This document shows positions 1 to 13,327 of a stretch of 64,000 bases of DNA, one piece after another. The notes under the pieces are model-generated. The model was not told the DNA's origin, did not search any database, and saw only the letters and a list, made by a program, of their open reading frames with translations. The DNA is from Entophlyctis helioformis. Lineage: Eukaryota > Chytridiomycota > Chytridiomycetes > Chytridiales > Chytriomycetaceae. The stretch spans positions 1-64,000 of the forward strand of contig JAHLKH010000068.1 of NCBI GenBank assembly GCA_025526915.1. The letters are read 5' to 3'. The translations under genes and the position numbers were made by a program. Numbering within the stretch: position 1 is the first letter of the stretch; each line of letters starts with the position of its first letter.

Positions 1-2284
<2,284 letters not shown>

Positions 2285-2362
2285 ATACTTGGTCTTGAGG
2301 GCGATCGAGTTGTTGAATGCGCGGATGTGGCCGTTGGACATGATGCAGACATTGTCGCCGAG
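2285..2362 (-). pseudogene. inverted fragment of an ABC-A nucleotide-binding domain
   Basis: Read on the minus strand, this 78-bp piece encodes LGDNVCIMSNGHIRAFNNSI followed by ALKTKY. It matches the stretch just after the H-loop in ABC subfamily A nucleotide-binding domains (family pattern: ..LGDRIAIM..G.L...GSS..LK..YG). The usual preceding EAD is absent: homology stops at 2362, exactly where the plus-strand ABC fragment begins. No continuation was found beyond KTKY. It is too short to be a gene and I read it as a remnant left at an inversion or misjoin. Confidence 0.6.
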
Positions 2363-3097
2363 GTGTACAAGAGCATTGGCATCTGCCCGTAGTTCAATAT
2401 CCTGTGGGAGTACCTCAGCGTCGAGCAGCACCTCCGCTTCTATGCGCGACTCAAGGGCATCGCTGCCGAGGACGAGGACATGGCCGTTGACCAAGGCATT
2501 GCAGACGTCGAGCTCCGCGACCAGCGCCACACCAACACGTGGGATCTCTCAGGCGGACAGAAGCGCCGTGTGAGCATCGCCATTGCGCTTCTCGGCAACC
2601 CCAAGGTTGTGTTCCTGGACGAGCCGACGACCGGCCTCGACCCCGAAGTGCGTCGCCAGATCTGGAACATTGTCGAGCGCACCAAGAAGGACAAGACGAT
2701 TGTGCTCACGACGCACTCGATGGAGGAGGCCGAGGCACTCTGCCGGCGCATCGGTATCATGGCCAAGGGCACGCTCCGTTGTCTGGCCAGTCCCGACCGC
2801 CTCAAGAAAGCGTACGGCGCAGGGTACCGTCTGCATTTCAACGCCGTCGAGGGCAACACGCCGCGTGCATGTGCGTTTGTCGAGTCGCTGCTGCCCGAGG
2901 GATGGGCACAGATCGATGTGTTTGCAGCAGCGGCATTGTACGAGTTCTCGGCGTCCAAGGGCATGCTGTCCCAGCTGTTCAAGGCGGTCGAGGCTGGCAA
3001 GCAGGAGCACGGCATTCTTGACTGGGGTGTTGGCCAGACGACGCTCGAAGACGTGTTTGTGCGTCTCATCAGCGAAGAGGATGCCAACGCCGACTAA
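2363..3097 (+). pseudogene. ABC subfamily A transporter, C-terminal nucleotide-binding domain, 5'-truncated, with TAG in the Q-loop
   Basis: The C-terminal ATPase domain of an ABCA-type lipid or amphipath exporter. It shows VYKSIGICP-stop-FNILWEYL, signature WDLSGGQKRR, Walker B VVFLDEPTTGLDP, H-loop LTTHSMEEAE, a C-terminal regulatory stretch and a TGA stop at 3097. The catalytic Q-loop glutamine (CPQ-FN in the family) is replaced by TAG at 2391-2393, consistent with a single CAG-to-TAG change. TAG is a normal stop in neighbouring genes, so recoding is unlikely. Nothing upstream supplies Walker A or membrane segments. The first ATG after the stop (2480) would give 205 residues lacking Walker A and the Q-loop. 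I call it a pseudogene fragment; an assembly chimera is the alternative. Confidence 0.75.
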
Positions 3098-3273
3098 CGG
3101 CCAATCCATCCTTGCAGCCAAGCGATGGTCTTGGCATGTGCAATACACAGACATGTTTCTCCGTTGGTTGTGTTGGCATTGTGGTGGCAGCGCACAGCTT
3201 GCATTCGACTGCCTCCTGAGCGTGTTCTTGCCTCTCATGGACACGGCAACCTCAGAGTGACGGCTCTATTCAT

Positions 3274-4927
3274 CTATTGGGTGGAAATGCTCTTGGCACG
3301 AAGCATGGCGGCATGCCAGTGCCGCTCAGACAGATCAAACACTGCGCGCCAGTGACGGTGTCGCTTGGCGGGATTGGCAATGTACTCTTCCTTGAACCAG
3401 TCGCCCATGGACGGCAGCGACCGGTCCGGCAGCGCATGAAGGTACGACGCCTCTGGAAACACGGCCGAGCAGTGCTTGAACAGCGACTGCGGCGCGACGC
3501 GTTTCCACGGCAGGTAGCTGTCAAACGCCGTTGGGAAAATGTGGCAGTCTTCCGAGTCGGCGAGCAGCAGCGCGGGCAGCGTCGGATCTTGCACCGAGAA
3601 GTTGAGGTAGTAGTCGGTGAGCGCGCTGTCGACAAAGCGGCCGTGCCCGACGCCGTCAATGTAGTTGCAATTCTCCTGCACAAACGGCACGCATGTTGTC
3701 GCGTGGAGCACCTGGTTGACGTTGGCCGGCGTCAGCGGCACGTACTGGATATTGGCGCCGCCGCCCAGGCCGTGGTCCATGAAAGTCGGCGGCTCGTCGC
3801 CCGTGTAGAAGCAGATGCGCGTGCAGAGTGTGCTGAGGATGTTGGGGTTGACCATGTTGCCCACAAAGTAGCCGGCCAGAACGAGCTTGAGGATCGGATC
3901 GGGCAGGTGGCGGAACCACGGCGAGATGTTGGCAACGAGGATGGCCAGCTTGAAGGTCGGGTGCTTCAATGCACGCGCGACGCTCTCTTCTGGTGCACAG
4001 ATGCTGTACACCTGCTCCATCATTGGCTTGAGCACCGACGGCGTGTCCTGCACACCACACTCTCGTCAGCATCCGGTAGCTCACAACACACAAACATCCA
4101 CAACTTACGCCAGTCTTGTAGTACATGCGGACATAGTGCTCCTTGAGCTCCCACGTCAGGTTGCGGTTGGACACCAGGCTGTTGACAAACGCCATGAAGC
4201 GCAGCGCACCAGTCGATCCGCCGACAAGCCACTTGACGCTCGAGATCTGGTCGTTCTTGAGCAGGCTCTTGAGCCGCTTCTCAAAGCCTGCACTCACAAA
4301 CGCGCGCGGGCCAGCCGCTGGTGCGATAAACACTCTGTTGCCCACCGATAAGAGGAGCAAGGAGGACGAGAGGGATGAGGCGTGAGTACACACACACACA
4401 CAATATGCGTCTCGCAATGACGACAGATGCCAGCCGGTCTCCACCGGCCGGAAAATTCTCCAGTAGCAGCATCTCCAGCACAGCATCAACAAGCAGCGTC
4501 AGTGCCAGACGACCCACTTGAAATAGTCCAGGTCGAGCTCGCGCAGCGCATCCTGGTGGTCCGTGCAAGACGCCAGGTGCGACGACGGGCGAAAGGCAAA
4601 CGCATGCGCCAGCGGCTTGGTGCTCTTCTTGCCCCTTCCCTTGGCGGCCTTCCTGCGTCCCTTTTTACTGCGCTGCGTCTTGCGCTGTGCGCTGGATTTG
4701 GACAGCGGCGGCGGCGTCAACGACGACGACGATGACGGCATTGACGACGATCCGAGCAGCGACGCAGGCGGCGAGGGCGGCATGATGCTGGCGGCCAGAT
4801 TGGTGAGTCCCAGACGGGCAGTGAGGGCAGCCAGCGCGCTGCTTGTGCTGCTGCTGCTGCGGCTTGTGGTTGTGGTTGACGTTGCGGTGCTGGAAATGGA
4901 TGCGGAGCTGGCAGTGCGTCGTAGCAT
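3274..4927 (-). CDS. patatin-like acylhydrolase/phospholipase
   Basis: Predicted 469-residue protein from three exons (4927-4518, 4334-4109, 4047-3274), all phases compatible. Residues 1-115 are Ser/Thr/Lys-rich low complexity; the chosen start is the first ATG of that frame that follows a stop-free leader. A patatin fold is suggested by YFKVFIAPAAGPRAFVSAGF (glycine/arginine oxyanion region), the nucleophile elbow VGGSTGAL with Ser at about residue 177, and FVDSALTDYY near residue 350 as the catalytic Asp motif (normally DG[GA]). Patatins hydrolyse acyl esters of phospholipids or neutral lipids. The substrate cannot be told from sequence, and the Asp motif is atypical. It converges on the ABC remnant. 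The fold call is moderate; a bacterial-type patatin origin cannot be excluded. Confidence 0.65.
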
Positions 4928-5290
4928 GATGTACTCGGAGTTATGTGTTTGGGCAACCCGCACGCATATTGGCGACGCCCAAAGCCGCACGAAATGAGGC
5001 GCTTGCCGTCCACGTCCGGGATCGACCGCACATGCCGCTGCTGGCGGTGCGTGTGAAGAGCCGGCGGCTGGCGGCGGATGTCTGCGGTGCGGTCTGCCTG
5101 CGGGGCCGCCACGGATTGCGCCGAAGCGCCTGCATGCGTCGCTGTGCACGGAGCCGCAGCAGCAGCAAGCGTCGCAACCCTTAGCGCAGCAGCTGGTTTC
5201 ATTGGGAGAAAGATTTTGGCGCTGTGGGCGGACATGGACGGCTGTGGACGGCCATCCCGCGGATCATTGGTTGGGAACGGGCCGCGACGA

Positions 5291-7658
5291 TCAGCCGCAG
5301 CGGCTCGTCTGCACCCACTCCAGCTTGCTCCTGAGCACGCCGTTGCGGTCGTTGCGCACCTGCGGCGTCTCCAGCACAAGCTCGACCGTGTACACCTGGC
5401 CACGGCGGCGCTTGCCGAGCGGCACAACAATCTCAAAGGCGTCCTTGAACTCGTCGAGCACGCGGCCGTCGCGACGCCACACAACATGGTACTTTTCGCC
5501 GTCCACTTTGGCGACGCCTGGAGCACGGAACTGTGCAAGCGGCAGCGGGACAAGGCGCAGGTGCAGCTCTGACTTTTCCGTGTCGCACGTCTCGACCAAG
5601 TCGTCAATGAGCGAGATGCGCGTCATGAGGTTCTCCCACAGACCCTCCTTGCAGACTGTGCAGATCAGGCATGTCAGACTCGAGCAGAGAGCGGCATGCC
5701 GTGAGGGGCAAGTGCGGCGTCCTACCTGGGCAGAACGAGTGGCTGGACATGTTGCGCATGAGACACCCCTCGTTGGTCGGTCTGTACGTCTTGGTGCCAT
5801 AGAGCGACCACGTCGGGTACATGCCGACGACCGTGTTGTCCATCTTAAACTGCGACTCGTCGCCAAACTCGTGGAGGGTGATCGAGCAAAGCTGGCGGAT
5901 AGGTGCCTTGCCACCGGCTGTCGGCGGGAATCCCTGCTTGAACACGAGGCTGTGCTTGCCCTTGGTGAAGCCTTCCGTGTCGCTCTTCCACTCAAAGAAC
6001 GTGCGGTCGAGTGTGCCCGTCGTGTTCCATGCAAGCGGCTTGCCGTCCAGGAACACTTGCAGCGATCCGTCCACCTCGACGCCCGACGAGCTGATCTTGA
6101 GCAGCCAGCGGCTGAACTTGCCGTCGCTGTCAAACTTGACCTCGTATGGCCCCTTGGCAAGATCGTACCATGCATAGCTACGGCGCATACATGGCCATCG
6201 GCACTGTCAGCGTCCAAAGCTATGCGGCCGGCCAGCGTGCCCGATCCAATCAGACTCACTCTTCCACACGGTTGACCGACCGCTCTTCGCGTACATGGGC
6301 TGGATCCGTCAGCCAGGCTTTCCACGGCACATTGCGCAGACTAGCAGCCGCATTGCAGCCAGAGTACACCTGCCCGCCATCATACTCCTCGCCCACCGAC
6401 ACGAAATTGTGCCCCATCTCATGCCGCAGCACGACCGTGCCGCTGGTCTCGCTGCGTGTCGCAATCACAAACTCGCCTCCCAGCCCGCCGTAGTACTCGT
6501 CATTGCCAATGAGCGACGGATAGTCGCAGGCGTACTTGCCCAGCTGCCGGCACGCACGGCGCGCAGCATCTGCTTTGGACGTGTAGATGCCGCGGAGCTC
6601 GGTGCCGTCGCGGTAGAGACCGAACGCGGTGTTCTTGGGACGGCCGCCAGTGCCGATGCCGGAGTCGACGCTCGGGCGGAAGATGGCCCAGATGTTGAAG
6701 AGAGGAATGACAGACGCAAATGTCTCGCCCGACCACATGTCGTCGACGAGGCGGCGGATGTCTTGCTCGAAGCGATCGGCCTCGGCAGCGGTGTAGCCGT
6801 CGCCCATGAACACGACATCAATGCGGTTGGCCGATGGGCCGTTTTCAATGATCTTGAACTGTTGGCCACGGCCATGCAAGGGGTTCAGGAGGGATGGTCA
6901 GCCACCGAGCCATGTGGTGCACTGCGATGCGATGCGATGCGATGCGATGCGATGCAAGACTGGCGACGGCCAGATCTGGGCACGCACCACTTTGTCGCCG
7001 GCGGCCAGCGGATCAGGCTCGTCGTCGCCATTGGCGCTCAAGGCCGCTGGAGATGCAGTGTCAGCCAGCACGCCGCCCGTGCAGAGGCGGCGCATTGCAA
7101 GCTCGACCGCATCCGCCGACAGGCCCACGAGCGAGACCCAATGCACACGCTCGCGATCTGACTCTGCAGGGCTGCCGCCGTGCGAGGGGCGGTGGCGCGG
7201 GTCAGGCTCGTGCGCAGCATCGCGGGCTTCGACGACCACGGGCGACGCAGGCGAGACCTTGCGGTGGAACTGGACGGGGCCGAGCGGGGCCGTGAGCGTG
7301 CAGACACGGGTCACGGTGTCGAGCAGGAGGGTGGTGCCGACATGGGCGGTCAGGCGAGCCGAGACGGCTGGATGCACGGCGCGGGACGAGGGCCATTGGC
7401 CTGGCTGCACGCTCTGCTCGTTCAGCTCGTCCAGCTCGTCCAGCTCGCTCTGCACGACAAGGAGCGGGCGCTGCGCCGCGCGGAACGAAGCAACGCTTGG
7501 CGCAGCCTGCACAAGGCCGCTGGTAGCCGAGGCGAGTCAATCTCCGAGGATGGCTTGGGTGGCATAGCTAGGCGTGGCAAGTGCAGGTACCTCTGGGCAA
7601 CAAGCAGCGTCCACAGGGCAGCCGCAGCAGGAACACACGACGACACCATGACGTGCAC
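5291..7658 (-). CDS. secreted M64-family (IgA-peptidase-like) zinc metallopeptidase
   Basis: Five exons (7658-7591, 7519-6988, 6858-6260, 6177-5726, 5655-5291) join in phase to give about 671 residues. The N-terminus has a hydrophobic signal peptide (SSCVPAAAALWTLLVA). The catalytic core (residues about 200-400) contains VFMGDGYTA, the zinc motif HEMGH at about 346-350 and the downstream GEEYDGG typical of peptidase family M64. A C-terminal beta-rich region of about 250 residues follows (two exons; ends EWVQTSRCG). M64 enzymes are extracellular endopeptidases; in fungi they are presumed nutritional or host-directed, but the substrate is unknown. Intron 2 contains a GATGC pentanucleotide repeat. 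It shares orientation with the GPI-type surface protein upstream, only 137 bp away. Confidence 0.85.
6923..6955. repeat. (GATGC)n pentanucleotide tract
   Basis: About six tandem copies of GATGC lie in the second intron of the M64 peptidase gene. It is intronic and has no coding effect. Confidence 0.85.
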
Positions 7659-7794
7659 GCGGCGAGATGGGGTCGAAGCGGAGTTTTATTCGACGCCAAG
7701 GCCCTACCAGGAGCGCGTGGATGCACGGTACCATCAACCAAGCATGCATCGAATGCCTCAAACAGCAGCACCAAGCAGCAGCCCCTCTGGCATT

Positions 7795-8286
7795 TCACAG
7801 CGACAGGAAGGCGAGCACAAGGGCCGACATGGTGACAAGCAGACCCGACGTGGCCTGCGATGCGCTCAACGCTGCATTCGAGCTCGCCTTGGTCGTCGGC
7901 ACCGGCGCGGCCGTCACGACCGCATCCACGGCCGATGTGATGGTGGCACCTGCAGCCACGCCAGCGCCACCCGCGGACGGCGACGGCGACGCAGCCGCAA
8001 CCGCTGACGGAGACGCCGATGCGGCAGGCGCGGGTGCGGGTGCTGGTGCGACGATTGGTGCACCAAGCGTCTCGCCGGGTGCGGGTGCGGGCGGCGCGGT
8101 TGGCGAGGGCGAGGGCGAGGGCGAGGGCGATGCTCCAGGCGGCTGTGCGGGCGGGTTGGTTGGGTTGACGGCGACGAGCGTGCCGGACACCTCGGAGAAG
8201 ATCTTTTGGGCAGCGACGGCAGGTGCGTGGAGGGTGGCGACGGCAGCCAGGACGGCGAGCAGAGCGTTGATGTTGGCGAGGATCAT
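7795..8286 (-). CDS. small secreted, probably GPI-anchored Ser/Pro/Ala-rich surface protein
   Basis: Single-exon 163-residue protein. The start at 8286 is chosen because MILANINALLAVLAAVATL forms a signal peptide with a plausible AVAA cleavage site. A short folded-looking segment (QKIFSEVSGTLVAVNPTNPP) is followed by SPSPSPSP and long Ala/Pro/Ser/Val stretches suited to O-glycosylation. The end is a small-residue region (SNAALSASQATS) plus a hydrophobic tail (GLLVTMSALVLAFLSL), as in GPI-anchor signals. No enzyme motif is visible. The likely role is a cell-surface or wall mannoprotein, which is inference from architecture only. It is transcribed away from DUS4 with only 121 bp between the two starts. 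Confidence 0.75.
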   Translation of the reverse strand: MILANINALLAVLAAVATLHAPAVAAQKIFSEVSGTLVAVNPTNPPAQPPGASPSPSPSPSPTAPPAPAPGETLGAPIVAPAPAPAPAASASPSAVAAASPSPSAGGAGVAAGATITSAVDAVVTAAPVPTTKASSNAALSASQATSGLLVTMSALVLAFLSL

Positions 8287-8407
8287 GGCTGTTGGGTGTG
8301 GTAGGGGCAGGGATGAATGTGCAGGAGGGGCGGCGTGCGAGGTGCGGCGTGCGAGGTGAGTTTTGAGTGAAAGCGCAACGAATTCGGGTTTGCGAGTGAT
8401 TGCGACA

Positions 8408-9722
8408 ATGAGCTCCCACGTCCGGGCTCCACGAGCACATCCACTGCAGCGACTGCACGAGCGCCGTGCACAGCAGCGGCACACGGACAGGGCGGCCGAT
8501 GGCAGCGACAGCGAGGACACACATGCAGGGGCAGAAGGGGCAGGCGGGGCAGGCGGAGCAGGCGGGGCAGGCAACTACCTGCGCATCTGTGCACCAATGG
8601 TGCGCTACTCCAAGCTGCCCTTCCGGGAGCTGGTGCGAGGGTGAGTTGCGGGCACACGGCACGGCTTGGCACCATGGCATGGCATGGCACGGCATGGCAT
8701 GGCATGGCATGTCCGCCTGTGCAGCCCGTGCAGCCCAAAGACTGACAGGCCGGCAAGTGCAGGTACGGCGTCGATATTGCCTACACGCCCATGATCCTCT
8801 CCGACGTCTTCAAGCACTCGAGTATCTCGCGCGCCTCCGAGTACAAGACCAACGCATCCGACGATCCCGTCGTGGTGCAGTTTGCAGCCAGCAACCCAAC
8901 GGATCTGGCCGACGCCGCCGAGCTCGTGGCTCCCTTCTGCAACGGCATCGACCTCAACTGCGGCTGCCCGCAAAAGTGGGCGATCCACGAATGCATCGGG
9001 TCGTACCTGATGGACCATCCGGACCTCGTCCGCGACATGGTGCGGACCGTCAAGGAGCGCACGGGGTCGGTGCGCATGGCCGACGGCACCTGTACGTTCC
9101 CGTGCTCGATCAAGATCCGCATCCACCCGGACCTGGCCAGGACGGTCGAGTTTGTGCGGCGGGCCGAGGCCGTCGGCGTGGACTGGATCACCGTGCATGG
9201 ACGCACGCGCACGCAGAAGAACACCGAGGACGTGAACGTGGAGGGCATACGCGTGGCCAAGGAGGCGGTGGGCGTGCCCGTGTTTGCCAATGGCAATGTG
9301 TTTTCGCGGGCGGACGCGGACGAGCTGGCGGCTGCGACGGGCGTCGACGGCGTCATGGTGGCGCGCGGTCTGCTCGAGAACCCAGGTGAGGAGCAGTCGA
9401 CTCGGCCAGCGTTCATGGCAAGCCTGGCTGTGTGCCTCTGAGCAGTGTGACTCGAGTGAGCCAAGTGACGCTGATCCACTCATGCACAACCGACCGACGC
9501 GCAGGGCTGTTTGAGGGACACGCCAGCACGCCGTTCGAGGCCGTGGAAAAGTACGCGCGGCTGGGCGTGCAGTACGGCACGTCGTTCTTCATCTTCCACC
9601 ACCACCTCATGTACATGCTCGACGGCAGCATGAGCCGCGCCGAGAAGCGCCGCTTCAACTGCCTGACGTCGATCCCCGCCGTGCTCGACTACCTGGAAGA
9701 GCACTACGGCATTGTCGTGTAA
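8408..9722 (+). CDS. DUS4: tRNA-dihydrouridine synthase DUS4-type
   Basis: FMN-dependent enzyme that reduces uridine to dihydrouridine in the tRNA D-loop (positions 20a/20b for the Dus4 family). Exons 8408-8640, 8763-9385 and 9505-9722 join in phase to 357 residues. After a disordered N-terminus with AGGAGGAGG come the hallmarks ICAPMVRYSKLPFR, YTPMI, the active-site DLNCGCPQ (catalytic Cys), SIKIRIHPD, ITVHGRTRTQ, FANGNVFSRADAD and a late VDGVMVARGLLENPGLFEG. These are closer to Dus4 than to Dus1, Dus2 or Dus3, and no zinc fingers are present. A poly(A)-like AATAAA lies about 100 bp past the stop. Confidence 0.93.
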
Positions 9723-9819
9723 GAAACGTGTGTGACTGTGCGAGTGTGTGCGAGTGACTGTGCCTGGCTGTGTGTGTAAGAAGAGTGTGCTGGAGGCGGC
9801 ACATGTGCGGCATCGCAGC

Positions 9820-9825
9820 AATAAA
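9820..9825 (+). terminator. AATAAA polyadenylation-type signal after DUS4
   Basis: A canonical AATAAA hexamer lies 98 bp past the DUS4 stop and about 185 bp before the next start. In this GC-rich sequence an exact AATAAA at that distance is a plausible 3'-end signal. Confidence 0.45.
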
Positions 9826-9937
9826 ACAATCGCCAGCCCAACTTCTAAGCTTGCCCAAAACAAGCTTGCCTCGTTCGGCCTCCACGGCTCTCCGCCCCGC
9901 ATCCACCTCTGACAAACAGCCAGCACACAAGCAAGCA

Positions 9938-9970
<33 letters not shown>

Positions 9971-10008
9971 CCCAGCCCGCCCGTCTTTGCAATCCCGCCG
10001 GCCGCACC

Positions 10009-13000
10009 ATGTTCAGCCAGGGCCAGTTCACCGGCGCCAGCGACGTCAAGAGCTCGCGGGCCACCGCCTCGTCGTTCCTGACCGACCAGCTGCTGTCCGC
10101 CACGAGCCTGCCGCCCGAGGTCGAGGAGGGCAACGTGGAGTACAAGGTGCGTGTGTGCGGCGCCTGCGCTGCGCTGCCATCCGGCCATCCGGTCGTGCCT
10201 GCCGCTGTGCGCTGCCTGCTGCACGATCGGGCCTTGCACACCTGCCCCCGGCTGCTCGGCTGCTCGGCTGCCGCTGCGTCGTCACGGCAACGCAGCGGAG
10301 TTGTGGCGGACAAACAGGCGGCGGCGTGCCCACAAGGCCGCCAACGCCGACGCTGCGTGCGTGCGTGCGTGCGTGCTGCCCGTGCGCTGCCATGAATGGC
10401 CAGCCAGCATGCCAACGTGCAGACACACACATGGACACTTTGGCACGCTGGCCGCCATCGCCCGCCTTGCCTTGCCTTGCATCGCATCGCATCGCGACGA
10501 TGGAGCGGCCTTGCGTCGCCCTGACGCGGATGACTGCCGCCGCGTCATGCGACGAGGCACCTACCCTGCACCGTGTGCTTTAGCACAGCCGACCGGTTGG
10601 CTGACTGACCCTCACTCACCCGGCACTCACTCGGCATGCATCGGAACGTGCAGCTCAAGCTCGTTCATCCCCCACCCGACCGTCTCCAGCACCTCATCAC
10701 CCAACTCAAATGGCGGCAAGTCCCTGTGCTGCTGTAAAAGAGTACACTGGCACTTACCGACCGCATCCATGCAATCAAGCGTGCAAGCTAACTCTCCGTG
10801 TCGGCGCACAGACTCGCCGAAGGATCAGGCGAAGCCATGTACGAAATCGGCGTCTCGGACGGCGGCAGTCTTGTTGGTCTCAGCCCGCACGACATGAAGG
10901 AGTCGCTCGCGACACTCAAGAAGATGGGTGCCGCGCTCCGTGCCGACATGTCCATTGTCAGGAAACGGCCCGTTGGCAACAACCGCTTTGTTGCCGAGGT
11001 CATGTTCCGCAAGTCGCCCACGGACGACCAACATTTTCTCGAGATCCGTGTCGCCATCCTTGGTGGCCACGACGCCGGAAGTGTGTCTGCCGTCTCACAT
11101 GAACACGGCCGAGGCTGAACCTCTCCACTCATGACTGACACGTGCTGAACCGGCCGGCTGCAGAGTCCACGCTGCTTGGCGTGCTCACGCACTCGGAGAC
11201 AGACAACGGCCGTGGCAAGTCCCGGCTCAACCTGCTGCGCCACCGCCACGAGATTGAGACCGGCCGCACGTCGTCTATATCGCATCAGATCATGGGCTTT
11301 GACGCCCAGGGATCGACGGTCAACTACGCATCAACCAACGTCTCCACCTGGGACCAGATTTGCGAAAACTCGGCCAAGATTGTCACATTCCTGGATCTCT
11401 GCGGACATCCAAAGTACCAGAAAACCACCATCAGTGGTCTCACGGGCACGGCGCCCGACTATGCCTGTCTGATTCTCGGTGCCAATGCCGGGTTTCCGGA
11501 CGTGTCGCGCGAGCATCTCGGCATCGCCGTGCTGCTGTCCATACCCATCTTTGTTGTGATTACCAAGATTGACGTGGCGACGGCCGAGATGCTCACATGG
11601 ACCATCTCGGCGCTGCTCGCCCAGCTGCAGTCGCCAGGGATCTGCAAAATCCCACTTGTGATCCAGAACGAGGACGACCTCGTCGCCTGCGTGTCCGACT
11701 TTGTGTCGTCAAGGTGACTGCCATTTCCGCCTCTCTCTCTCTCTCTTTGCTGCCGTTGCCCAACTGCCACCTACTCACTCACACGCTCACTCACTCACAC
11801 GGCGACGCGCAGAGTGGTACCCATCTTCCTCACGTCGAGCGTCACGGGCGAGAACCTGGACCTCCTCACCAAGTTTTACAACATCCTGCCGCGGCCGCCG
11901 CGCAACATGGAGCGGCTGCTCGAAGACGACACCGAGTACCAGGTGGAGGAAGTCTACTCGGTGCCCGGGATCGGATGCGTGACGGGCGGCATCATGATGT
12001 CGGGCCGTATCCACCTGTCGGGTGGGATGCCGGTGACCCTGTACCTGGGACCGGACCGCGGCCGCTTTGTTCCCGTGCGCGTGCACTCGCTGCATCGGCA
12101 GCGGTGCCCTGTCAAGCATGTCATGGCGGGTCAGGCAGCGACCTGCGCGCTGCTGTTTCCGCCGCCGCGGCTCGCTGGTGCGGATGCAGACGCGATTGCG
12201 AGTGCGAGTGCGAGTGCTGGAGGAGCCGGTGACGACGGAGACGACCAGGCTCGGCTGATTGTGTCCAGCGCGACTGAAGCAGCGGCGATACCGCAGGACG
12301 TGTGGATGGACTCGCCGCCGCCCGGGTTCCGGTTGCGGCGCGGACAGGTGCTGCTTACGACGCCTGGTCTGGACGTGCCCACATGCTACTGGGAGTTTGA
12401 GGCCGACATCCATGTGCTGCACCACGCGACCGCTCTGTCGCCGGGCAGCCAGGGCACGATCTACTGTGGGTCGGTGCGGCAGGGTGCGCGCATCTCGTGG
12501 ATCCTGCCCAGCAGCCCGGCTGTGACGCCTGTCGATGCGTCTCTCTCGCCATCGCCATCGCCGTCACCGTCACCATCACCGTCGCCTGTATCTCTGGCCA
12601 GCGCGGCACGCACGCCTCCAGACACGTCGCTGTCTCAAACGCGTGACGCGGATGAGGTGTCGCCAACATCAGCGCTCCTCCCGCCGCCTGCCGATTCCAC
12701 CGCCATCCCCGCCACGCCCGTCACACCTGGCACACCTACCTGGCACAACGCCGACAGCCGACCCGGCTCGCCATCGCACGCCGCGCTGCCGCCATCAACA
12801 TCTTCGTCGTTATCATCTTCTCCCAGTCATGCACGCGCAGTCACCATCGACCTCGTCTCGACAGTCCACCATATCACACCGTCGCCGTCGGCCATGCAGA
12901 CACCGAAGCGGTGGTCGCGCTCACGATCACGCAGCCGGTCGCGGTCGTCCAGCGGCGGCGGTGGCCCCAACGGACTGGCGCCGCTCCTCGTGCTGACGAC

Positions 13001-13145
13001 GGGCGACCGCGGCCGCGTGCGGTTCCGCTTCGCCTACGAGCCCGAGTGGCTGGCGGTGGGCCGCACGGTGCTGTTCCGAGGCACGGACGGCATGAAGTGT
13101 GTGGGCAAGATTGTTGCCGTGTCGGCGGCCGTACAGGACGCTTGA
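10009..13145 (+). CDS. GTPBP1/GTPBP2-family translational GTPase
   Basis: Five exons (10009-10146, 10654-10715, 10812-11080, 11164-11713, 11813-13145) give about 783 residues. The G domain shows G1 GGHDAGKST, G3 DLCGHPKYQKTTISG and G4 ITKID, followed by the beta-barrel domain II (VPGIGCVTGGIMMSGRIHLS). Animal GTPBP1/2 are EF-Tu/eEF1A relatives that bind tRNA and act in ribosome rescue and mRNA turnover; a similar role is inferred. Intron 2 fits the frame only with a GC donor (TGGCG|GCAAGT), and intron 3 splits the P-loop between GGHDAG and KST. About 100 disordered, SPSPSP- and SRSRSR-rich residues are inserted before the last barrel (RVRFRFAYEPEWLAVGRTVL). The start was chosen as the first ATG of an acidic N-terminal exon. 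Confidence 0.88.
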
Positions 13146-13327
13146 CATGCCATGCTATTTTGCAACATGCGTTGTTCCATACCTGCTGTTTTGTTTGCAA
13201 TGATGTCTTGTGCTGCTGCCAATGAACTTGCATTGTATGGGGGGTGGAGTCGCGGATCGGGATAGGCACATACAAGGCATCGTTCATTGAGAAAGGGGAG
13301 GGCCGAGGGATGCCCGAGGGGTGCCCG

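Noticed and set aside
2391..2393. TAG read as glutamine through stop-codon reassignment
   Set aside because: TAG ends URA5, eIF3k, SPB1, CDK20 and DAHP synthase in this same window, so it is an ordinary stop.
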